From NCBI RefSeq assembly GCF_017599325.1, contig NZ_JAGFVM010000026.1:62001-126000 (forward strand): 64,000 nucleotides of DNA, read 5' to 3'. Shown piece by piece: positions 50,399-59,171 of the stretch; the first letter of the stretch is position 1, and each line of letters begins with the position of its first letter. Source of the DNA: Marinilactibacillus kalidii (GTDB lineage Bacteria; Bacillota; Bacilli; Lactobacillales; Carnobacteriaceae_A). A program made the position numbers and the translations under genes. Below the pieces are notes generated by a model that was not told where the DNA came from, did no database searches, and saw nothing but the letters and a program-made list of their open reading frames with translations.

Positions 50399-50908
50399 TT
50401 ACGCTGCTTCCTCTTCTTCTTTTTTCTCTGCAACTGCTTTGATTGCCAAGGCAGTGTTTCGAACTGGTGCTTGTAGTACAGATAGTAGCATAGAAAGTAA
50501 ACCGTCGCGGCTTGGTAGTTTCGCAATTTTGTTGATTTCTTCAACACTTGCTACTTTACCTTCCAATACGCCACCTTTAATTTCTAAAGCTTCCGCATCT
50601 TTAGCAAATTCTGCAATGATTTTTGCAGGCGCTACTACTTCTTCGTTACTGAAGGCTACGGCTGTAGGTCCTTTGAAGACGTCATCTAATCCGTCCAAAT
50701 TCGCTGCTACTGCTGCACGACGTAACATTGTGTTTTTCAAGACACGCATTTCGATACCAGAATCGCGTAGTTGTTTACGTAACTCAGTTACTTGTTCAAC
50801 TGTTAATCCACGGTAATCTACTACGACTACTGCAGCTGCGTCTTGGAATTTTTTAGTAATGTCTTGAACCATTTCTTCTTTTTGTGCTAGAATATTTGCT
50901 TTGCTCAT
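50399..50908 (-). CDS. rplJ: 50S ribosomal protein L10
   Basis: Stalk base protein of 169 residues. The ATG at 50908 ([16 protein letters not shown]) follows AGGAGGTG; the longer open frame above is the leader [24 protein letters not shown] is conserved. It probably represses its own operon through the leader. Confidence 0.98.
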   Translation of the reverse strand: MSKANILAQKEEMVQDITKKFQDAAAVVVVDYRGLTVEQVTELRKQLRDSGIEMRVLKNTMLRRAAVAANLDGLDDVFKGPTAVAFSNEEVVAPAKIIAEFAKDAEALEIKGGVLEGKVASVEEINKIAKLPSRDGLLSMLLSVLQAPVRNTALAIKAVAEKKEEEEAA

Positions 50909-50939
50909 TGATGTTTCACCTCCTGATCGATTGTAAAAG

Positions 50940-51139
50940 GGCAATAAAAAAACCCCATATCTCCGCAGACGAAGAGGGATTGTGTGTTTAACGTAAGTTA
51001 TCATCACAATTATCCTCGGTATGGTATTTAAGGCTTTCGCCACATACTGTCTTCGGTATAATTCAGCTTTCCTGTTAATCGAAATGAAAAACAGATTCAC
51101 TTTACTTATATTCATCAATGTTCAGTTAATTGCTTAACC
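50940..51139 (-). ncRNA. Ribosomal protein L10 leader
   Basis: About 200 untranslated bases upstream of rplJ, with the paired region GAAAGCCTTAAATACC and a terminal AATCCCTC...GATATGGGG stem followed by TTTTTT (50944-50980), which can act as a terminator. This is the usual arrangement of the Firmicutes L10 leader, bound by L10(L12)4. The match was made by eye. Confidence 0.75.
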
Positions 51140-51145
51140 TGCACA

Positions 51146-51174
51146 AGTATAGCAAGCTAGACTCTGCAGGTCAA
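51146..51174 (-). promoter_or_regulatory. Promoter of rplJL
   Basis: Minus strand -35 TTGACC (51169-51174), 17-base spacer, -10 TATACT (51146-51151). Confidence 0.8.
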
Positions 51175-51208
51175 GAATTAATTGAATTTTTTAGGGTTTA
51201 AATTAAAA

Positions 51209-51904
51209 TTATTTAGAAACTGAAGACTGGTCTATTTTGACACCAGGGCCAAAAGTACTTGCTACAGCCATATTTTTAATGTAAACACCTTTTGAGCTAG
51301 CAGGTTTTGCTTTAACGATTGTTTCGTGAATAGCAACAAGGTTTTCTTGTAGTTTGTTCAAGTCAAATGACACTTTTCCGATTGGAACGTGGATATTTGA
51401 CTGACGGTCTACACGATAAGTTACTTGTCCAGCTTTGATATCGTTAACAGCTTTTGCTACGTCAGGTGTTACAGTACCAGTTTTAGGGTTAGGCATTAGA
51501 CCTTTGGGTCCTAGAACACGTCCTAGTTTACCAACTTCGGCCATCATGTCAGGCGCTGCAACAACTACGTCGAAGTCGAACCATCCACCTTGTACTTTTT
51601 CAACTAAATCGCTATCGCCAACGAAATCTGCTCCAGCTTCTTGTGCTGCTTTTGCTTGATCTCCTTTTGCGAAAACAATGACTGTTGATGTTTTACCTGT
51701 TCCGTGTGGCAATACCATTGCGCCACGAATTTGTTGATCAGCTTGTTTAGGGTCTACTCCTAGACGATATGCAACTTCAACAGATGCATCAAATCCAGCG
51801 TAGTCGATTTCTTTAACTAATTCTAGTGCTGCAGAAGCGTCATACAATTGTTCTCTGTTGACTTTTTCCAGAGCAGCTAAAAACTTTTTACTTTTCTTCG
51901 CCAT
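51209..51904 (-). CDS. rplA: 50S ribosomal protein L1
   Basis: L1-stalk protein of 231 residues that also represses the rplK-rplA mRNA in many bacteria. [15 protein letters not shown] and [20 protein letters not shown] are conserved. It follows rplK by 146 bases containing a hairpin. Confidence 0.98.
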   Translation of the reverse strand: MAKKSKKFLAALEKVNREQLYDASAALELVKEIDYAGFDASVEVAYRLGVDPKQADQQIRGAMVLPHGTGKTSTVIVFAKGDQAKAAQEAGADFVGDSDLVEKVQGGWFDFDVVVAAPDMMAEVGKLGRVLGPKGLMPNPKTGTVTPDVAKAVNDIKAGQVTYRVDRQSNIHVPIGKVSFDLNKLQENLVAIHETIVKAKPASSKGVYIKNMAVASTFGPGVKIDQSSVSK

Positions 51905-51968
51905 GATTATTTCCTCCTTGTTGTGGTATTAACGGCTTAACCTCCCACTTGTTCTCCATCATCCGACT

Positions 51969-52000
51969 TTTCCAGATGCTTTGTTAAAAGTATCTGGAAA
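51969..52000. repeat. Hairpin between rplK and rplA
   Basis: TTTCCAGAT/ATCTGGAAA, nine pairs with a 14-base loop, about 65 bases before rplA. Little T follows, so a processing or translational-control hairpin is likelier than a terminator. Confidence 0.55.
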
Positions 52001-52050
52001 GTGTACGAGATACCCGGAGACAGCAAGAGCTTAGAGTTGTCGGTTTTTAA

Positions 52051-52476
52051 TTAACCTTCAACAGTGAAGCCCATGCTACGAGCTGTACCTTCGACCATAC
52101 GCATAGCAGCTTCTACAGATGCTGCGTTTAAGTCTTCCATTTTTGTTTCAGCAATTCCTCTAACTTGTTCACTTGTTACAGAAGCCACTTTTTTAGTGTT
52201 TGGTTCGCCAGAACCAGACTCAACGCCGGCAGCTTTTTTAAGCAATACTGCAGCTGGTGGTGTTTTAGTGATGAATGTAAATGAACGGTCTTCGTATACT
52301 GAGATAACAACTGGAATGATCATTCCTGCTTGGTCTGCAGTACGAGCGTTGAACTCTTTACAGAATCCCATAATATTTACTTGTGCTTGTCCTAATGCTG
52401 GTCCTACTGGAGGAGCTGGATTAGCTTTCCCTGCAGGAATTTGCAATTTGACTACGTTTACGACTTTCTTTGCCAC
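52051..52476 (-). CDS. rplK: 50S ribosomal protein L11
   Basis: GTPase-centre protein of 141 residues. [20 protein letters not shown], the thiostrepton-binding N-domain, is intact. It starts at a GTG with AAGGAGG eight bases upstream. Confidence 0.98.
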   Translation of the reverse strand: MAKKVVNVVKLQIPAGKANPAPPVGPALGQAQVNIMGFCKEFNARTADQAGMIIPVVISVYEDRSFTFITKTPPAAVLLKKAAGVESGSGEPNTKKVASVTSEQVRGIAETKMEDLNAASVEAAMRMVEGTARSMGFTVEG

Positions 52477-52590
52477 GAGACATACCTCCTTGATTTGTTT
52501 CGCGAGTGGTTAAATGAGGTTATAGTTTTCCTCTCCCACCTAATTCTTCGCATGCGAAATATGCGTACTGCATATTGGGCGTACTGACAT

Positions 52591-52619
52591 ATTATAGTCC
52601 TTCACTGTTTTACTGTCAA
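52591..52619 (-). promoter_or_regulatory. Consensus promoter of rplK-rplA
   Basis: Minus strand perfect -35 TTGACA (52614-52619), 17-base spacer, perfect -10 TATAAT (52591-52596), directly after the nusG stop. The leader contains a TATGC/GCATA hairpin and AGGTGGGAGAGG, a possible L1 target. Confidence 0.9.
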
Positions 52620-52632
52620 GGCTAAACTTGAA

Positions 52633-53187
52633 CTAGTCTTTGAGCTGTGAAATCTGATCATAGTCTAGTTCAGCATTTGTTTCACGCCCGAACATTTCAA
52701 CAAGTGCCTTCACTTTACCTTTATCAGATTCAATTTCTGTGATTGTGCCTTCCATGCCTGCAAATGCACCATTGATGATTTTAACACGTTCACCAATCTC
52801 TACATCAATATTTACTTTACGTGGATTAATGCCCATGCTACGTAAAATTTGATCGACTTCTTCTGGCAATAAAGGTGATGGCTTACTTCCGGCTCCGTGT
52901 GAACCAACAAACCCCGTTACACCTGGAGTGTTACGTACGATATACCATGCATCATCTGACATGATCATTTCAACTAGTACGTAACCTGGGAATGTTTTGT
53001 GTGTCGAAACTTTTGTTTCTCCATCTTTCTCTTCATATGTTTGCTCTTCTGGAATCAACACTTGTAAGATATTGTGTTCCATTCCCATACTGTTTGCTCT
53101 GGATTCTAAATTTTGTTTCACCTTATTTTCGTAACCTGAGTAAGTATGCAATACATACCATGCTTTTGATAATTCTACTTCTGACAT
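52633..53187 (-). CDS. nusG: Transcription termination/antitermination factor NusG
   Basis: A 184-residue NGN-KOW protein that binds RNA polymerase and couples it to ribosomes or Rho. KAWYVLHTYSGYENKVKQNL, FPGYVLVEMIM and the KOW motif with VKIINGAFAGMEGTI are visible. A promoter and a terminator both lie in the 172-base gap after secE, so expression may be attenuated. Confidence 0.98.
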   Translation of the reverse strand: MSEVELSKAWYVLHTYSGYENKVKQNLESRANSMGMEHNILQVLIPEEQTYEEKDGETKVSTHKTFPGYVLVEMIMSDDAWYIVRNTPGVTGFVGSHGAGSKPSPLLPEEVDQILRSMGINPRKVNIDVEIGERVKIINGAFAGMEGTITEIESDKGKVKALVEMFGRETNAELDYDQISQLKD

Positions 53188-53243
53188 ATTGTTCTCCTTT
53201 TTATTCGTTTTCTTTTCATTCTACAATTGTTTCGAACCATAAT

Positions 53244-53283
53244 AAAAAACCTTCTACGGCATTGGTGAGTGAGAAGGTTTTTT
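53244..53283. terminator. Terminator between secE and nusG
   Basis: AAAAAACCTTCT/AGAAGGTTTTTT, 12 pairs with a 16-base loop and a T-rich end on both strands. It lies after a -10 element and before nusG. Confidence 0.85.
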
Positions 53284-53306
53284 GTCGTGTCTTTTAATAT
53301 ATTCGT

Positions 53307-53315
53307 ATTATATCA
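53307..53315 (-). promoter_or_regulatory. Extended -10 promoter of nusG
   Basis: TGA-TATAAT on the minus strand (53307-53315), without a good -35. Transcripts would start near 53300 and meet the terminator almost at once. Confidence 0.5.
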
Positions 53316-53359
53316 CTTAAATCAATGATAATCTATTTCATTCAGTGGTTCAACTGTTT

Positions 53360-53536
53360 TTAGATCAAATTCAATAAAAAACTAATGATTGAATCTACTC
53401 CAAAAAAGAAAACGCTGAAAAATGCCACAACTCCAAAGACAGTTAATGTGTTTTTGCGCATTTCTTTGCTTGTCGGCCAAGTAGTTTCTTTCAATTCATA
53501 CTTTACTTCTCCGAAAAACTTTTTGATTTTACTCAT
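53360..53536 (-). CDS. secE: Protein translocase subunit SecE
   Basis: A 58-residue membrane protein, MSKIKKFFGEVKYELKETTW and then PTSKEMRKNT, followed by one hydrophobic helix (FGVVAFFSVFFFGVDSI). The ATG is at 53536, with AAGGAGG upstream. It clamps the SecY channel and lies in its usual place before nusG. Confidence 0.95.
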   Translation of the reverse strand: MSKIKKFFGEVKYELKETTWPTSKEMRKNTLTVFGVVAFFSVFFFGVDSIISFLLNLI

Positions 53537-53578
53537 CGGTGTTTCCTCCTTTACTACTTTGGTTGACTTGAATTACTT

Positions 53579-53728
53579 TTACTTTGTTTCTCTATGCAAG
53601 GTATGTTTTGAGCAGTAGCTACAATATTTATTTACTTCTAGGCGTTCTGTACGAACCTTCGAGCCGCCATTTTTAGAATAATTTCTAGATCCGCACTCAG
53701 TACAGGCTAAGACAATTTTATTTTTCAT
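53579..53728 (-). CDS. rpmG: 50S ribosomal protein L33 (zinc type)
   Basis: A 49-residue protein, [20 protein letters not shown] to KHTLHRETK, with two CxxC pairs (CTEC, CSYC) for zinc. The ATG at 53728 follows GAGGAAC; a longer frame upstream runs through the promoter and is not coding. It begins the rpmG-secE unit. Confidence 0.95.
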   Translation of the reverse strand: MKNKIVLACTECGSRNYSKNGGSKVRTERLEVNKYCSYCSKHTLHRETK

Positions 53729-53797
53729 TTTATACAGTTCCTCGTTTCTTTTATCCCCATCGACATGCTTACGCAAATACATTGCGTACCAATCTAA

Positions 53798-53826
53798 ATA
53801 ATACTGTTTATCAATAACATAGTCAA
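53798..53826 (-). promoter_or_regulatory. Promoter of rpmG-secE
   Basis: Minus strand -35 TTGACT (53821-53826), 17-base spacer, -10 TATTAT (53798-53803), 70 bases before rpmG. Confidence 0.8.
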
Positions 53827-54027
53827 CCACTAGTTCAGTCTAGCACGATTTGATTTTCTTAATTGTGCTTGGCTATCCATCCTTTCCTTTAGATGTTACC
53901 CGCTACTAAAAAACTTTTGTTCACATGTTTGCAAACCAGTTATCTTTATTTTCGTTTATATATAGAAGAGTTTGCCCATCTGTGGCACAATAGCTGTACA
54001 GGAACTCACAGGTAAAGGACGTTTGTT

Positions 54028-54552
54028 ATGACCAAGACTCAAAAATTAATTTATATTTCTTTGCTTTCCGCACAAGCGGTGATTTTAGGACTGATTGAGC
54101 GTAGTATTCCTTTCCCTTTTGCATTTGCACCAGGTGCTAAATTAGGAATTGCCAATCTTATTACCATTGTAGCGATCTATACATTGCCATTTAAAGATAG
54201 CACCAAAGTCGTTGGCATGCGCTTGATCATGACAACCTTGCTCGGTGGAACGATTTCCACTCTTTTATATAGTGCCGCTGGAGCTATTCTCAGTTATATT
54301 GGCATGGTCTTCGTTAAAACGGTCGGCGGCGATAAAGTTAGTATCATCGGCGTTAGTGCAACAGGTGGCATTTTACATAACCTCGGGCAATTGCTTGTTG
54401 CTAGCTTTATCGCACAAACGTGGACAGTATTACTTTATTTACCAGTATTATCATTCATGGGAATCCTTTCGGGTATTGCTATCGGTATAGCCGCTAACTT
54501 TTTAATGGAAAAGACGTCTATTATTCGCCGTTTCAAAAATCAATCTAGTTAA
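54028..54552 (+). CDS. Gx transporter family protein (HepS1-like)
   Basis: A 174-residue membrane protein with five or six hydrophobic segments, matching the Gx transporter/heptaprenyl diphosphate synthase component I-like family. PGAKLGIANLITIVAIY and HNLGQLLVASFIAQTW are typical. Such proteins resemble ECF S components and may import a small vitamin or precursor. Despite the family name, no partner prenyl synthase is next to it. Its plus orientation amid a minus-strand block suggests an independent insertion. Confidence 0.8.
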   Translation: MTKTQKLIYISLLSAQAVILGLIERSIPFPFAFAPGAKLGIANLITIVAIYTLPFKDSTKVVGMRLIMTTLLGGTISTLLYSAAGAILSYIGMVFVKTVGGDKVSIIGVSATGGILHNLGQLLVASFIAQTWTVLLYLPVLSFMGILSGIAIGIAANFLMEKTSIIRRFKNQSS

Positions 54553-54558
54553 TAAATC

Positions 54559-54601
54559 AAAAATCCGCAAGCTCAACTTATCATGAGTTTACGGATTTTT
54601 T
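54559..54601 (+). terminator. Terminator of the Gx transporter gene
   Basis: AAATCCG...CTCA/TGAG...CGGATTT with a T run at the end, just after the stop. It may also serve sigH from the other side. Confidence 0.85.
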
Positions 54602-54647
54602 CGTGGGTTCATATAAAAACGTTAAGTACGACTGATTTTACGCTGTT

Positions 54648-55268
54648 TTATTTATCGAGAAATAATGACTTATATTTCTGTGTACATCTATGTTTTGCAT
54701 TCATTACTTTCTCTCTGGAACAATCCAAATGCTCAGCAATGCTGTCGTAACTATATCCTTTAGCAAAAAGCATCACAACCTTCTTTTCGAATGCAGATAG
54801 ATGTTTTTGAAATTCTTGCATTGTTTCTTCGATGAGTAACGCATCCAGCGGCGAACTATCTTTTGCTATGCCCATCACATAGATACCTTTCTGTTCACAG
54901 AGATGGTCTAGTGATATTGCATTAGAATCAGCCTTTCTTTTTTTCGCAAACTTCATTCTCCTTAAACTACTGAAATGGTTATCCAAACTTAGTGAAACAA
55001 ATTGACTAAAACACATCTTTTTATCACGTTTATATTTTTTAGTTACACATACAAAACACAAGCTTGCTTCTTGCCATAAATCTTCTCGACTGCGCTCAAA
55101 ACATTGCCAGTTTTTATATACCGCTCTCCATAAAAGCGACTCACATCGCTTATAGAGGATTTCAAATGTATCTTCAATATCATGCTGGAACATAAAAATC
55201 AGTGTTTCGTTAATATGTTCTTCTTGTTTTCTCCTTCTATCATTCCCTACTTTCTTTTGTTCAGTCAT
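54648..55268 (-). CDS. sigH: Sigma-70 family sigma factor (SigH/ComX-like)
   Basis: A 206-residue alternative sigma factor. Region 2 lies near residues 35-110 (YKRCESLLWRAVY, REDLWQEASLCFV), and region 4 with a helix-turn-helix near 160-200 (GYSYDSIAEHLDCSREKVM). Its place between yacP and rpmG is that of Bacillus sigH. In Lactobacillales the orthologue often drives competence genes. The ATG at 55268 follows AAGGGGA. An upstream in-frame start at 55313 lacks a binding site. Its promoter region holds a 14-bp palindrome. Confidence 0.85.
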   Translation of the reverse strand: MTEQKKVGNDRRRKQEEHINETLIFMFQHDIEDTFEILYKRCESLLWRAVYKNWQCFERSREDLWQEASLCFVCVTKKYKRDKKMCFSQFVSLSLDNHFSSLRRMKFAKKRKADSNAISLDHLCEQKGIYVMGIAKDSSPLDALLIEETMQEFQKHLSAFEKKVVMLFAKGYSYDSIAEHLDCSREKVMNAKHRCTQKYKSLFLDK

Positions 55269-55299
55269 GCTTAGATTCCCCTTTCTTTTATATGCATAG

Positions 55300-55313
55300 G
55301 TGTTAAATAACAC
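55300..55313. promoter_or_regulatory. Palindrome between sigH promoter and start
   Basis: GTGTTA-AA-TAACAC lies about 15 bases after a TATAAT (55328-55333) and before the ribosome binding site. It could be an operator or an mRNA hairpin. The -35 is poor. Confidence 0.45.
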
Positions 55314-55470
55314 ATGTATCCATACCTATTATACTGCCAGATTTTCCGAATATTTCACTTAAAAAATTGCATTTTTCAGAGAAATTTAACTTAATTCTGG
55401 AAAACGCATCATGAAACTATTTGAGGGTTTTCAGAAATCACTTTTTCTTTTTTGTTTTCATTATTTATTT

Positions 55471-55508
55471 CAAAAAAAAGAAACCCCTTTTCAAAGAGAT
55501 TTCTGTTC
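55471..55508 (-). terminator. Terminator after yacP
   Basis: Minus strand AGAAA...TTTCT stem with inner wobble pairs, followed by eight T, about 15 bases after yacP. It isolates sigH from the cysS operon. Confidence 0.7.
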
Positions 55509-55523
55509 ACATTTTATTCAAAT

Positions 55524-56078
55524 TCACTTACTATCCTCGTCTGTCTTGGACGAGTCACTTTTAATCAACTGCTGATAAAAAGCTTTTAGCCGTTGTTCGT
55601 CTTCTTCTTTTAAAGGGGAGTTGCGCCGATATTGCTGCATTTCATATAGGGTAGCATCTAAAGCTATATTCCTTTTGATTCGATTGATTTCTTTATACAG
55701 CTCTATGGCAGATGTCCTGGCTGCACCTCTTTGAAAGACGATCCACTGCTCTGCAAGATCAGATGTCGCGACTGTTACATTGGTGATCAACAAGTTTTCT
55801 TCTCCAACGGATCGTTCAATATAACTATCTGCAGTTTCACCTTCATTTGTAAAAATAACGACGACGTCATATTTATCATATCGCTGTTGAATCCCCGGAA
55901 CCAACTGTGCATCGAAAACGATTCTGATCTCAACACCTTGATATTTAGCATAATTACTTAATTCGTGAAGGAGCTGGTCTCTCGCATCCGCCATTTTGTC
56001 AATCTTTTTCAACTTTACCAGTTCAGGCCAAGCCCCGATCATATTATACCCATCTACATATAGCAGGTCTTTTTTCAT
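55524..56078 (-). CDS. NYN domain endoribonuclease (YacP/Rae1)
   Basis: A 184-residue PIN-like NYN protein. In Bacillus the orthologue Rae1 cuts mRNA in the ribosomal A site. LLYVDGYNMIGAWPEL, the acidic IVFDAQ and the GETADSYIERSVG catalytic-side motif are present. It follows rlmB by 31 bases with AAAGGAGG before the ATG, and the conserved mrnC-rlmB-yacP order supports the call. Confidence 0.9.
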   Translation of the reverse strand: MKKDLLYVDGYNMIGAWPELVKLKKIDKMADARDQLLHELSNYAKYQGVEIRIVFDAQLVPGIQQRYDKYDVVVIFTNEGETADSYIERSVGEENLLITNVTVATSDLAEQWIVFQRGAARTSAIELYKEINRIKRNIALDATLYEMQQYRRNSPLKEEDEQRLKAFYQQLIKSDSSKTDEDSK

Positions 56079-56109
56079 CGTGCGCCTCCTTTCTTTAAAA
56101 GTCTACTCA

Positions 56110-57009
56110 TTATAGCGCGTTACGTTTACGGAAGACTTCGTACATCAAGAGACTGGATGCGACACTGGCATTCAGGCTTTGTACATGACCCGTCATTGGA
56201 ATCATCAAAGTCTCATCGACTTTTTCTTTGACAAGTCGAGAAAGACCTTTACCTTCGTTACCTATAACGAGTCCAATAGGCGCTGAAACTTCCCATCTTC
56301 TATAATCTTTACCATCCATATCCGTTCCAAAAATCCAAAGTCCACGTTCTTTCAACTCTTCAATGGTCTGTACGAGATTCGTTACACGGACAACTGGCAC
56401 ATACTCAATCGCACCAGTAGAAGCTTTCGCTACTGTTGAAGTCAATCCCACTGCGCGACGCTTCGGAATAATGATTCCATGTACTCCTGCTGCATCTGCG
56501 GTTCTCATGATTGAACCTAAATTATGCGGATCTTCAATCCCGTCTAATAATAGGAAAAAGGGTTCTTCTCCCTTGGCTTTAGCCGCTGCAAAGAGATTAT
56601 CTATCTCTGCGTAAGCTACTGGACTTGCTGCAACCAGCACCCCTTGATGATTCTCTCCGTCACTCAATAAATCTAATTTACTTTTAGGCACAAAGCTCAC
56701 TTGAATTTTACGTTTTTTCGCTTCTTCTTGGATTTCTTTCAACTTACCACCAGATAAACCTTCTTGAACGAAGATTTTATTGATATCACGATCTGATTTG
56801 ATCGTTTCTAGCGCTGGAATTCTTCCAATAACCATTTCATCTTGTGCGATATCTTGTTCGACGACTTCTGGTTTAGACGCTATTTTTTCTTTAATTCTAC
56901 TTGGCTTACGTTCAGTCGCATTTTTATTGAATTTGTCTGATTGATTACGCTTTGGTCTATTCTTATCTGACCGATTTCGGTCAGGTCTTCTACCGTCTCG
57001 TTTACTCAA
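56110..57009 (-). CDS. rlmB: 23S rRNA (guanosine(2251)-2'-O)-methyltransferase
   Basis: SpoU-family methyltransferase, 299 residues from a TTG at 57009 that follows AAAGGAGG by seven bases. An N-terminal Arg/Lys/Asn-rich tail of about 50 residues (RRPDRNRSDKNRPKRNQ) precedes the core. The SpoU motifs DPHNLGSIMRTA, IGLVIGNEGKGLSR and SLNASVASSLLMYE are complete. It methylates the P-loop of 23S rRNA. The basic tail probably aids RNA binding. Confidence 0.95.
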   Translation of the reverse strand: MSKRDGRRPDRNRSDKNRPKRNQSDKFNKNATERKPSRIKEKIASKPEVVEQDIAQDEMVIGRIPALETIKSDRDINKIFVQEGLSGGKLKEIQEEAKKRKIQVSFVPKSKLDLLSDGENHQGVLVAASPVAYAEIDNLFAAAKAKGEEPFFLLLDGIEDPHNLGSIMRTADAAGVHGIIIPKRRAVGLTSTVAKASTGAIEYVPVVRVTNLVQTIEELKERGLWIFGTDMDGKDYRRWEVSAPIGLVIGNEGKGLSRLVKEKVDETLMIPMTGHVQSLNASVASSLLMYEVFRKRNAL

Positions 57010-57037
57010 ATCATTTCCTCCTTTCAAGACAAAGCGC

Positions 57038-57439
57038 CTAGGCCAATGTCTTGTCTACTTTCGAAATACACAGACCGATCAGTTCGTGCAAGCGGTCTTC
57101 TTGTTTTGTCAGATAAAGATAGCCCATGACCGCTTCAAATCCAGAAGATTTATTATATGTTGAGCCATCTGTATTTTTTGCTTTAGAATAACTTTTAGCG
57201 TTGCGTCCACGTTTGTAGTAATCTATTTCCTCACTAGTCAATAGCTCTTCTTCTAGTAAGGCATCAATCAACCAAGCCTGTGCTTTAGCTGATACATAGT
57301 TCGTTGCTAATCGATGCAACTGGTTAGGTTTGGTTTGACCATTCGTCAATAGATGTTCTCTCACCAGCTGCTCGTAGGCCGCATCTCCCATGTAAGCAAG
57401 TGCCAACCCATTTAGAAGTTCTGCATCCTTAGGTTTCAT
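57038..57439 (-). CDS. mrnC: Mini-ribonuclease III
   Basis: A 133-residue RNase III fold protein without a double-stranded RNA binding domain. It matures 23S rRNA ends with L3 in Bacillus. LAYMGDAAYEQLVR has the catalytic Asp and EAVMGYLYL the Glu. Its ATG overlaps the cysS stop by one base (TGATG). Confidence 0.95.
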   Translation of the reverse strand: MKPKDAELLNGLALAYMGDAAYEQLVREHLLTNGQTKPNQLHRLATNYVSAKAQAWLIDALLEEELLTSEEIDYYKRGRNAKSYSKAKNTDGSTYNKSSGFEAVMGYLYLTKQEDRLHELIGLCISKVDKTLA

Positions 57440-58860
57440 CAGATGTCCTTCCTTTTCCAGCGAATCCCTTGTGGTGTATCTTCTAGCACAATACCCTTTT
57501 CTTGTAAAAGATCTCTGATTTCATCAGCTCTTGCAAAATCACGATTCTTTCTTGCTTGCGTTCTTTCTTCTATCAGCCCTTCGACTTCTTCATCAAGCAA
57601 TTCCTTATCGATCACTAACTCTAATTGTATACCGAAAATCCCCATAATCATTGCCAGTTGCTCAATCGCATAATGAAGTACAACTTTAGAAACCTCGTCG
57701 TTATTTAAATAAAGGTTTAAGCTACGAACCATTTCATAAACGTCAGTGATGCCGTTTTGTGCTTGGAAATCGTCGTCCATATGTTTTTCAAATTGTGCGA
57801 CTCGTTCTTTCCATTGCTGAATGTGTGCTTCATCATCAGCTAAAGATGCTGCAGCAAGCTCAACGCGATGACTGGCATTTGCATAAGCTGTTTGAATCTT
57901 AGTCAAATTTGTTTTGGCTTCTTGAATTGTTTCATCCGTATAACTGATTGGATGGCGGTAATGTACCGTCGATAAGAAGAAACGTAACACTTGTGGATCA
58001 TGTACCTTTTTCAAGTCATGCACGAGTACAAAGTTACCAAGTGACTTACTCATTTTCTCTTCGCCCATTGTTACGAAACCGTTATGCAGCCAGTATTTTG
58101 CGAATGGCTCTCCTGTTTTCGCTTCAGATTGGGCGATTTCATTTTCATGATGCGGGAAAGTCAAATCTTGTCCCCCTGCATGAATATCAATCGTATCTCC
58201 AAGATATTTCGTAGCCATCACCGAGCATTCAATATGCCACCCTGGTCGTCCCTCACCCCAAGGAGTAGTCCAACTAATTTCTTCTCCTTTAGCAGATTTC
58301 CAAAGCGCGAAGTCTAAAGGATCTTCTTTTTTACTATTTTCCGATGCCTCCAACCGATTACTTGCACCAGACTCTAAATCATCTACGGAAATACCGCTTA
58401 ATTTTCCATAACCTTCAAACTTTCTCGTACGGTAGTAAACATCTCCATCTGCCTGATAGGCAAAACCTTTTTCAATCAGCACTTCGATAAATTGAATGAT
58501 TTCCTGAATATTATCCATCACTCTCGGTGCATGTGTAGCTCTCTTTACATGAAGTGCTTCAGTGTCTTCGTAATAAGCCGAAATAAATCGGTCTGCAACT
58601 TCTGGAGCAGTCAATTTCAACTCTTCAGCCGCTTTGATAATCTTATCATCTACATCTGTAAAGTTGGATACGTAGTTTACCTCGTATCCTCTATATTCAA
58701 AATATCGTCTAATCGTATCGAAGGCCACCGTGCTTCGGGCATTTCCTATGTGGATATAGTTGTAGACAGTTGGACCACATACGTACATACTCACTTTTCC
58801 TTGTTCAAGTGGTTCAAAGCGTTCTTTCTGGTTTGACAGCGTGTTATATACTTCAATCAT
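57439..58860 (-). CDS. cysS: Cysteinyl-tRNA synthetase
   Basis: Class I aminoacyl-tRNA synthetase, 473 residues. [17 protein letters not shown] has the HIGH motif and zinc Cys, [11 protein letters not shown] the other zinc ligands, and [10 protein letters not shown] the KMSKS loop. It is headed by a cysteine T-box, so uncharged tRNA-Cys should raise expression of the whole cysS-mrnC-rlmB-yacP string. No cysE is present. Confidence 0.97.
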   Translation of the reverse strand: MIEVYNTLSNQKERFEPLEQGKVSMYVCGPTVYNYIHIGNARSTVAFDTIRRYFEYRGYEVNYVSNFTDVDDKIIKAAEELKLTAPEVADRFISAYYEDTEALHVKRATHAPRVMDNIQEIIQFIEVLIEKGFAYQADGDVYYRTRKFEGYGKLSGISVDDLESGASNRLEASENSKKEDPLDFALWKSAKGEEISWTTPWGEGRPGWHIECSVMATKYLGDTIDIHAGGQDLTFPHHENEIAQSEAKTGEPFAKYWLHNGFVTMGEEKMSKSLGNFVLVHDLKKVHDPQVLRFFLSTVHYRHPISYTDETIQEAKTNLTKIQTAYANASHRVELAAASLADDEAHIQQWKERVAQFEKHMDDDFQAQNGITDVYEMVRSLNLYLNNDEVSKVVLHYAIEQLAMIMGIFGIQLELVIDKELLDEEVEGLIEERTQARKNRDFARADEIRDLLQEKGIVLEDTPQGIRWKRKDI

Positions 58861-58904
58861 CTATAAAACTCCTCCCAACTTCGCGACTCTCTTTTTTTAT
58901 TCAG

Positions 58905-59165
58905 TCTAACAAAAAACCACGCATTCAGCTTCTATAAAAGACGCCAAATACGTGGTTCCACTTTTTTTCAGAAAGACTCCTTGATTCAGTACTTTCCCTT
59001 TCTATCTTTTAACGGAGATAAAACGAAGTCACCTACTTAATCCTTTCGGTTCAGTGACTTAATTCAAAGAGGCACTTCACTTGAACATCCGTTACCTGTT
59101 CGCATCTACTCAGGCTTTCTGTATACCGATATTCAAGCTACTTTTCTTGTCTTCATATTTGGCTG
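58905..59165 (-). ncRNA. T-box riboswitch (Cys) before cysS
   Basis: The leader has a stem I with CCTG-AGTAGATGCGAA-CAGG, whose specifier is TGC (59102-59104), a Cys codon. Downstream is the T-box-like GTGGAACCACG (58951-58961) and a terminator CCACG.../...CGTGG with TTTTTT (58911-58956). The T-box deviates from the usual GGGTGGNACCGCG. It starts directly after gltX. Confidence 0.88.
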
Positions 59166-59171
59166 TATCAA

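Noticed and set aside
50909-51118. 70-codon extension upstream of rplJ
   Set aside because: It lies in the L10 leader RNA; the ATG with AGGAGGTG is the true start.
53729-53830. In-frame extension of rpmG (34 codons)
   Set aside because: It covers a clear promoter (TTGACT-17-TATTAT), and L33 is 49 residues.
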